A stretch of 64,000 nt of DNA from the NCBI RefSeq assembly GCF_014926585.1, contig NZ_CP045422.1, positions 620,001 to 684,000 on the forward strand. The letters run 5' to 3'. A program made the translations under genes and the position numbers. The DNA is from Devosia beringensis (GTDB lineage Bacteria; Pseudomonadota; Alphaproteobacteria; Rhizobiales; Devosiaceae). Below, one piece after another: positions 57,324 to 64,000 of the stretch. The notes beneath the pieces were generated by a model, which was not told the DNA's origin, did no database searches, and saw only the letters and a program-made list of their open reading frames with translations. Numbering within the stretch: the first letter of the stretch is position 1; each line of letters begins with the position of its first letter.

Positions 57324-58069
57324 GCGAGCGCATCCGCCTCGACCTGGCCATGGAACAGCGGGGCCTCGTGCCCAGCCGCGCCCGCGCCCGTGACGCCATC
57401 CTGCGCGGCACGGTAACGCTCAATGGCGTCACCGCCGTCAAGCAGAACCAGATGGTGGGCAAGGACGATGTGGTCGCGCTCAGCGATCCGGCGGCCAACT
57501 ATGTCTCGCGCGCCGCGCTCAAGCTGGTGGCGGGGCTTGATGCCGGCGGCATCGATCCCCGGGACAAGGCCTGCGTGGATATCGGCGCCTCGACCGGCGG
57601 CTTTACCCAGGTGCTGATGGAGCGTGGCGCCCGGCGCATCTATGCCGTCGACGTGGGCCATGGGCAGTTGCACGAGCGGCTCAAGGGCAGCGATCGCGTG
57701 GTCAGCATGGAAGGCGTCAATGCCAAGGACCTGACCGCAGAGATGATCGCCGAACCGATCGAGCTGCTGGTGTCCGATGTGAGCTTTGTCTCGGTCACCA
57801 AGGTGCTGGCCGGCCCGCTGGCGCTGTGCGCCGCCGGCGCCGATGCGGTGATCCTGTTCAAGCCGCAGTTCGAAGTCGGTCGCAAGAATGTCGGCAAGGG
57901 CGGCATTGTGCGCAGCGAAGAGGCCATCGCCACCGCACTGACCGAAATGATCGCCTTCATGGCCGAGCAGGGCTTTGCGCACCGCCAGTCCATCCCCTCG
58001 CCGATCACCGGCGGCGACGGCAATACGGAAACTGTCGCAATTTTCAGGAAGAATGCCGTCCTCGTCTGA
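57320..58069 (+). CDS. tlyA: TlyA-family rRNA 2'-O-methyltransferase
   Basis: A 249-residue protein with an N-terminal S4 RNA-binding domain (about 4-65, RIRLDLAMEQRGLVPSRARA) and an FtsJ-like methyltransferase domain with the SAM loop VDIGASTGGFTQVL. TlyA methylates ribosomal RNA, despite its old hemolysin name. The start overlaps the SCO stop by 4 bp. Confidence 0.92.
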   Translation: MSERIRLDLAMEQRGLVPSRARARDAILRGTVTLNGVTAVKQNQMVGKDDVVALSDPAANYVSRAALKLVAGLDAGGIDPRDKACVDIGASTGGFTQVLMERGARRIYAVDVGHGQLHERLKGSDRVVSMEGVNAKDLTAEMIAEPIELLVSDVSFVSVTKVLAGPLALCAAGADAVILFKPQFEVGRKNVGKGGIVRSEEAIATALTEMIAFMAEQGFAHRQSIPSPITGGDGNTETVAIFRKNAVLV

Positions 58070-58080
58070 GGGACTGCGCC

Positions 58081-58334
58081 GTGAGCTACCTGCTGACACC
58101 GTTGCTGCTGATCGTCTTTGTCATCGGGCTGATCCTGGCACCGACGCCCATCCCGCTCGGCGTGCCGCTGATGGCGCTGTCGGTCTTCCTGCTGATCGCC
58201 ACCAATCGCCACGCGGCCCGGACGGTGGCGCGGCTGCGCAAACGCTTTGGTTGGCTCAACCGGGCATTCTGCTTCATCGAGGATCGGGCTGGTCCCAAGA
58301 TCGGCCGCACCCTGAAGCGAACGCGGCCGCGCGG

Positions 58335-58338
<4 letters not shown>
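58081..58338 (+). CDS. Small two-helix membrane protein
   Basis: An 85-residue protein from a GTG at 58081. Two membrane helices (about 4-22 and 28-43) with a PTPIPLGVP turn between them are followed by a basic tail. It resembles the short PGPGW-like membrane proteins of alphaproteobacteria, but I do not assign a family. It lies 11 bp after tlyA and its stop overlaps the convergent aroC by 4 bp. Confidence 0.6.
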
Positions 58339-59450
<1,112 letters not shown>

Positions 59451-59517
59451 GGCAGACCCCGGATGTTGCCGACGTTCTAGGGGCCCAAGGCCGAGTGGTC
59501 AATCAAGCTCGGCGCGC

Positions 59518-60150
59518 TCAGTCGGCATCCCAGGTCCTGGTGGCCGAATGCAGCGTCATGCGGTTGCCGACGAAATGGGCGATGACGCCCTGCGGGGGCG
59601 GCCAGTTGAGCACTTCGCCGCGCTCGGTGCCCTCCACCAGATGGCGCAACACGCGCAGCACGCCGCCATGGGCGACCACCACGGTGTGCTGGGTCAGTTC
59701 CTGGGCAAAATCGAGCAGGCGCTCTGCCACGTCCTGATAGTTCTCGCCGCCTTCCGGCCGGAAGTGCCAGTAGCTGGCGTCGCGTTCGCCCGGGGCCAGG
59801 GCCATTTCGCGGTTGATTTCGGAGTGCAGACGACCCTCGAGATTGCCGAAGGAAATCTCGATCAGCCGCTTGTCATGGATGACCGGCGGCAGCGTCCCGT
59901 CGAAGGCGGCGCGCATGCGGTCCATGGTTTCGGACGCCCGGCTGAGCGGGGAGGCAAACCAGCGCAGCGAAGCCGGATCGACGCCGTCGCGCTCGAGCAT
60001 CTCGCGCAGCAGCAGGCCATTGGCGTCGGCCTGCAGCTGTCCGGTCTTGTTGAGTGGAATATCCCGGCTGCCCTGGTAGCGCTGTTCGCGGTTCCAGTCG
60101 GTTTCGCCATGCCGGGCAAAATAGAAGTCCGGCCACTGATAGCTCGTCAT
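59518..60150 (-). CDS. Histidine phosphatase family protein
   Basis: A 210-residue phosphoglycerate-mutase-like phosphatase. The phospho-acceptor histidine is in FARHGETDWN, with the second catalytic histidine in VVAHGGVLRVL and the acid in GNLEGR. The substrate is not clear; many such proteins are broad phosphatases. The ATG at 60150 follows AGGCAGG. The 280 bp before the next gene contain no recognised feature. Confidence 0.87.
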   Translation of the reverse strand: MTSYQWPDFYFARHGETDWNREQRYQGSRDIPLNKTGQLQADANGLLLREMLERDGVDPASLRWFASPLSRASETMDRMRAAFDGTLPPVIHDKRLIEISFGNLEGRLHSEINREMALAPGERDASYWHFRPEGGENYQDVAERLLDFAQELTQHTVVVAHGGVLRVLRHLVEGTERGEVLNWPPPQGVIAHFVGNRMTLHSATRTWDAD

Positions 60151-60430
60151 GATCCTGCCTGCTCTTGCCGACATCAAGCCGGCTCTGGGGCAAGCCATTC
60201 GGCCCGCCGTCTCGGTCGTGGTCAGGGCTGTCGCCCGCCCCATGGTGCGCAAGCTTTAGGCCGGCACCGTTAAAGCTCATATTAACGTAGCCGAATTCGT
60301 CCATCATGCTACCGGTGCCGGCGCGTGGCAGCCATGTGCCCGAGCAGGCGGTGCTTGCCTGGCAGCGGGCCCATGGTTCATTGTCGATATCCCACCGCTG
60401 CGGCCGCTGCAGCCCAACATCCGGTTTCCC

Positions 60431-61846
60431 ATGTCCCTTGCCGCCGCCAGCATTATCGACCAACTCACCACTCTGCTCGGCGCCAATAGCGTGATCGGCC
60501 TGCCCGAGCAGATGGGCAATTATCTCAGGGAGCCGCGCAAGCGCTTCCATACCGGCGCGGCCGCCGTGGCCCTGCCGGCTTCGGTCGAACAGGTGCAGGC
60601 GATTGTGCGCTGGGCCAATGAAAACGCCGTCGGCATCATCCCGCAGGGCGGCAATACGGGCCTGGTCGGTGCCCAGGTGCCGCTGCGCGGCGACGAGGTC
60701 ATTGTCAGCCTGGGCAAGCTCGACCGCATCCGCGCCGTCGACACAGCCGCCGGCACGATGACGGCCGAGGCCGGGGTGATCCTCGAAAACGCCCACAAGG
60801 CGGCGGAAGCGGAAAATACCATCTTCCCGCTCTGGCTGGCCTCGCAGGGCTCGGCGCGCATTGGCGGGCTGCTGTCCTCCAATGCCGGCGGGGTCAATGT
60901 GCTGGCCTATGGCAATGCGCGCGAACTGACGATGGGGGTCGAGGCCGTGCTGGCCGATGGCCGGCTCTATCAGGGGCTCAATTCCCTCAAGAAAGACAAT
61001 ACCGGCTATGACCTGCGCGACCTGCTGGTCGGCGCCGAAGGCACGCTGGGCATCATCACCGCGGCGACGCTCAAGATCTTCCCCAAGCCGGAAGACTATG
61101 AGACCACGCTGGTCAACATTGCCGGGCCCGAGGCCGCGCTGCCGCTGTTCGAATTGCTGCGCGCCCGGGTTGGCGGGCGGCTCAATGCCTTCGAGATCAT
61201 GCCGCATCTGGGGCTGGAAATGCAGCTGCGGCAGGGCATGCTCGACGCCGATCCCACCGCTTCGCCCTCCCCCTGGTACGCCTTGATCGAAGTCTCGCGC
61301 ATGGCCGGCACGGCGCCGGGGGCGCTGCAGGCGGCCGTCGAGGCCGCCTTCGACAAGGGGCTGATCGACAATGCGGTACTTGCCGAATCGCTGGCCGACC
61401 GCACGCGGATGTGGGCCTTCCGCGAGCAGATGAGTGAGGTGCAATCGAAGGAAGGCGCCTCGATCAAGCATGACGTCTCTGTGCCGATTGCCGCGGTACC
61501 AGAGCTGATCGCCGAGGGCATTGCCGTGGCCGAGCGCCTGGTGCCCGGCATTCGCCCGGTGCCCTTTGGCCATATGGGCGATGGCAATATCCACTTCAAT
61601 TTCAGCCAGCCGGTCGGCGCCGACCCCAAGGCCTTCATGGCCGAGAATGACGAGAAGCTGCATGAGGCAATCTATGCCATCGTGCTCAGGCTGGGCGGCT
61701 CGGTTTCGGCCGAACATGGTATCGGCCAGCTCAAGGTGGACCTGTTGCGGCAGGTGAAAGACCCGGTGGCGCTCGACATGATGCGGGCGATCAAGATGGC
61801 GCTCGATCCCAAGGGGATTCTCAATCCGGGAAAAATGCTCGGCTGA
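60431..61846 (+). CDS. FAD-binding oxidoreductase (D-2-hydroxyacid dehydrogenase type)
   Basis: A 471-residue VAO-fold flavoprotein. The FAD domain (about 40-220) has PQGGNTGLVGAQVP and LLSSNAGGVNVLAYG. The C-terminal domain (about 230-465) ends with the characteristic histidines GHMGDGNIHFN and EHGIGQLK. It belongs with GlcD, D-lactate and D-2-hydroxyglutarate dehydrogenases. The substrate is not decided by sequence alone. Confidence 0.88.
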   Translation: MSLAAASIIDQLTTLLGANSVIGLPEQMGNYLREPRKRFHTGAAAVALPASVEQVQAIVRWANENAVGIIPQGGNTGLVGAQVPLRGDEVIVSLGKLDRIRAVDTAAGTMTAEAGVILENAHKAAEAENTIFPLWLASQGSARIGGLLSSNAGGVNVLAYGNARELTMGVEAVLADGRLYQGLNSLKKDNTGYDLRDLLVGAEGTLGIITAATLKIFPKPEDYETTLVNIAGPEAALPLFELLRARVGGRLNAFEIMPHLGLEMQLRQGMLDADPTASPSPWYALIEVSRMAGTAPGALQAAVEAAFDKGLIDNAVLAESLADRTRMWAFREQMSEVQSKEGASIKHDVSVPIAAVPELIAEGIAVAERLVPGIRPVPFGHMGDGNIHFNFSQPVGADPKAFMAENDEKLHEAIYAIVLRLGGSVSAEHGIGQLKVDLLRQVKDPVALDMMRAIKMALDPKGILNPGKMLG

Positions 61847-61902
61847 CAGTCACAAATTGGTGCCGTCTTGCCCTTGCCGGCAAACCGCTCCATCTATCGG
61901 CC

Positions 61903-62463
61903 ATGTTGCTCAATATCGCTTTTCTCGACGACGCTACGCGTCCCCCCGCCCCCAAGCTCGAAGGCCTGACTGACGCACAGCGGCAGCCCGGCGCGCATTT
62001 GCGGATGATTCACGACCATCTGCGCGACAATATGAAAACTCTGGGCAAGCTGATCGAGCGCGCCGCGGCCGGCAGCGTGACCCCGGCCGAGATCGCCGCG
62101 GAAACCGACAGCCTGGCCATGGTCTCGAACTATCGCCGCTTCGGTAATCTGTGCGGCCAATATTGCCAGGTGGTGCATACGCACCATTCCATCGAGGACT
62201 ATGCCATTTTCCCGGCGCTGGCCCAGCAGGGCGGCGTGTTTAAGGCGATTGCCGAGCGGCTGGCTGCCGAGCATGTGGTGGTGCATGAGCTGCTGCTGGC
62301 GCTGGTCGATGCGCTCAACGCGCTGGCCGGCGATCCGAGCCCCAGCCATTTCGACGATGCCAAAGAGGTCTACCAGGCGCTTGAACGCGTGCTGCTGTCC
62401 CATCTGGGCTATGAAGAAGATGCCATGGGCGACGCGCTGGGCTATTTCGAGATCGGCGTCTAG
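61903..62463 (+). CDS. Hemerythrin-domain protein
   Basis: A 186-residue helical protein with HHE-type iron ligands: HLRMIHDHLRDN, HTHHSIEDYAIFP and EHVVVHELL, and a late HLGYEE. Such proteins bind oxygen, NO or iron. It overlaps the convergent SRAP gene by 4 bp. Confidence 0.85.
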   Translation: MLLNIAFLDDATRPPAPKLEGLTDAQRQPGAHLRMIHDHLRDNMKTLGKLIERAAAGSVTPAEIAAETDSLAMVSNYRRFGNLCGQYCQVVHTHHSIEDYAIFPALAQQGGVFKAIAERLAAEHVVVHELLLALVDALNALAGDPSPSHFDDAKEVYQALERVLLSHLGYEEDAMGDALGYFEIGV

Positions 62464-63191
62464 AACAGATCGAGCTGACCGCCACCGGCCGCTTTCTTCA
62501 GCCGAACCGGCTCGGGTTTTTCCAGCGTTACCGGCACGATCAGCCCGGGATCATCATCGCGGGCAGAATTGACCCGTGTCGAGACCGGGTGAAATTTGAG
62601 CGCGCCGTCGGCCAGGGGCAGCACCAGCTGCGCGGCGGCATCGGCCCGCACCTCGCGTACATTGAGCCAGTCGTCGATCGCCTGACCCTCCAGGATCGCC
62701 GGCATGCGGTGATGAATGGGTTCGAGCTGGGCATTGGTGGGCACGGTAATGGTGGCGAGGCTGTCGATCTCCTCGCCTTCGGGGCCGACCCAGGTGGCAT
62801 AGAGCCCCGCCAGCGCCATGGGGCGGTCATCTTCCATGGTGATGTAATAGGGCTGCTTGGATTTGTCGGGATTGGTGTGCCACTCGTAATAGCCGCTCGC
62901 CGGGATGATGCAGCGGCCATGCTTGAGCGCGTCGCGGAAGGCGGGCTTTTCGCCCATGGTTTCCACCCGCGCATTGACCAGCAGCGGAAACTCGCGCGGA
63001 TCCTTGACCCAGCGCGGCACCAGTCCCCAGCGGGCGAAATGGCCCTCGCGGCGGCCGCCCTCCTCCCAGATGGCCACCACGGGCTGGGTGGGCGCGATAT
63101 TGTAGCGCGGCACCAGCTCGATATGGTTGAGCAGCTTGAACAGCTCTTCCATCATCTCGGGCGGCAGGGTGGACGCGTAGCGGCCGCACAT
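62460..63191 (-). CDS. SRAP-family abasic-site protein (YedK/HMCES)
   Basis: A 243-residue SOS-response-associated peptidase. After Met removal the catalytic Cys2 (MCGRYAS) forms a thiazolidine with abasic DNA; the family asparagine (LVNARVET), glutamate (SGYYEW) and histidine (HHRMPAIL) are all present. The start was fixed at this methionine because Cys2 must be exposed. Confidence 0.94.
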   Translation of the reverse strand: MCGRYASTLPPEMMEELFKLLNHIELVPRYNIAPTQPVVAIWEEGGRREGHFARWGLVPRWVKDPREFPLLVNARVETMGEKPAFRDALKHGRCIIPASGYYEWHTNPDKSKQPYYITMEDDRPMALAGLYATWVGPEGEEIDSLATITVPTNAQLEPIHHRMPAILEGQAIDDWLNVREVRADAAAQLVLPLADGALKFHPVSTRVNSARDDDPGLIVPVTLEKPEPVRLKKAAGGGQLDLF

Positions 63192-63258
63192 GTTCGGTAT
63201 CTCCCAATTGGCCAACAACAGGTAGTCTGTGCATCAGCGAATCGCAATCGGACGCAAA

Positions 63259-63672
63259 GTGACCCACGACCAACCCACCGATCTCCCAAATGCTGCCAGC
63301 GTCGCCCTGGTGCGCGATGGCAAGGTGCTGCTGATCAAGCGCGCCTATGACCCCTATAAGGGGCTGTGGACCCTGCCGGGCGGACGCCTCGAGCCGGGCG
63401 AGAGCATCGAGCAATGCGCCATCCGCGAGATCGCCGAGGAGATCGGCGTCACCATCCGCAATCCGCGTCCGGTCATGCTGCAGGCCCTGGGACGGGACCT
63501 GGCGTTCCGGCTGCAGGTCTTTGTCACCGGCGACTTCACCGGCAAGGTGGTGGCCTCCGACGAGGTGGCCGACCACCTCTGGGTCGATCCGACGGCGCTG
63601 ATCGCCCTGCGCACCACCAGCCGGCTGGATGACGTGTTGGCGAGGGCCTTCACCATATTGGCGCAAAGCTGA
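63259..63672 (+). CDS. Nudix hydrolase
   Basis: A 137-residue hydrolase of nucleoside-diphosphate-linked compounds. The Nudix box reads GGRLEPGESIEQCAIREIAEEIG with all key glutamates. The start is a GTG at 63259, 67 bp after the divergent SRAP start; another GTG at 63229 is possible. Confidence 0.9.
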   Translation: MTHDQPTDLPNAASVALVRDGKVLLIKRAYDPYKGLWTLPGGRLEPGESIEQCAIREIAEEIGVTIRNPRPVMLQALGRDLAFRLQVFVTGDFTGKVVASDEVADHLWVDPTALIALRTTSRLDDVLARAFTILAQS

Positions 63673-63701
63673 TAGAGGGTAGCGCCAACCTGCGGACCGC
63701 C

Positions 63702-64000
63702 ATGACCAACCAGCTGCGCATTCTCGTTCTTGCCCTGCTCCTGGTGCTGGCGCCCCTGCCCGCGCTGGCCATCGACCCGCCCTATCAGCGGCAGATGGAG
63801 CGGCTCTCCGAGATCATGGGGAGCCTCTATTTCCTGCAGCCGCTCTGCAATAGAAGCGGCGAGGACTGGCGCGCCCAGATGGCCGAGCTGATTGCCCTGG
63901 ACCAGCCTGACGAAGACCGAAGGCAGAGACTGGCCGGCGCCTTCAATGCCGGTTATACCGCCTATGCGCGCTTCCATCATGCCTGTACACCGGCAGCGCA
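63702..64000 (+). CDS. TIGR02301-type exported protein, N-terminal part
   Basis: An open frame from the ATG at 63702 that runs off the window. Residues 1-20 form a signal peptide (cut near ALA). The mature part has RLSEIMGSLYFLQPLC and later CT, which fit the TIGR02301 family (DUF2385) of alphaproteobacteria, where two cysteines are conserved. Function is unknown. Confidence 0.75.
   Translation, partial: MTNQLRILVLALLLVLAPLPALAIDPPYQRQMERLSEIMGSLYFLQPLCNRSGEDWRAQMAELIALDQPDEDRRQRLAGAFNAGYTAYARFHHACTPAA

Noticed and set aside
62171-62186. TGGTGCATACGCACCA, a palindrome similar to the catabolic operator
   Set aside because: It lies inside the hemerythrin coding sequence, its arms differ from the operator (TGGTGC), and codon content explains it.

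Overview
The window is GC-rich chromosomal DNA from an alphaproteobacterium, most likely Hyphomicrobiales and plausibly Devosia-like. This rests on the many binding-protein ABC importers with LacI/GntR regulators, the HDAC-xseB-tlyA neighbourhood, the caa3-type oxidase cluster and a TIGR02301-type protein. The genus is inference. I see no prophage, insertion sequence, CRISPR array or rRNA.

Layout. (1) 1-1.06 kb: the end of a sugar ABC permease and a GntR/FadR-type regulator. (2) 1.1-17.0 kb: a catabolic region with an ABC importer (binding protein, two permeases, ATPase), an amidase, two histidinol-dehydrogenase-like enzymes, an SDR, a LacI regulator, a double cupin, a MetE-C-like methyltransferase, an RraA-like protein and an alpha/beta hydrolase joined in frame to a double SnoaL/NTF2 protein. 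Five copies of a 16-bp palindrome (consensus TTGCATACGTATGCAA) lie at the four promoter positions of this region, which marks it as one regulon for a substrate I cannot name. (3) 17.1-21.1 kb: treZ-treY, making trehalose from glucan ends. (4) 21.1-29.0 kb: kdpFABCDE on the minus strand, with an extra 27-codon membrane ORF before kdpF. (5) 29.1-34.4 kb: a heme-copper oxidase cluster (subunit II, a subunit I+III fusion, CtaG, CopD-like, DUF2231). (6) 34.5-39.8 kb: a membrane PQQ glucose dehydrogenase, a DUF2934 protein, a HAD phosphatase fused to a P-loop ATPase, and tRNA-Gln and tRNA-Pro. (7) 39.9-46.9 kb: a minus-strand unit of LacI regulator, ABC importer, glycerophosphodiesterase-like and inositol-monophosphatase-like proteins, which together suggest uptake and breakdown of a phosphodiester. 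(8) 47-64 kb: mostly housekeeping or ordinary genes: spermidine-synthase-like methyltransferase, bioY, MBL hydrolase, DUF1499, M48 protease, YjgN-like, pdxH, CbpA-like DnaJ, tsaC/sua5, HDAC-like, xseB, SCO, tlyA, aroC, histidine phosphatase, FAD oxidase, hemerythrin, SRAP, Nudix and a partial TIGR02301 protein.

Many neighbouring genes overlap by ATGA or GTGA, so most blocks are probably translationally coupled operons. Several convergent gene pairs are separated by strong perfect hairpins.
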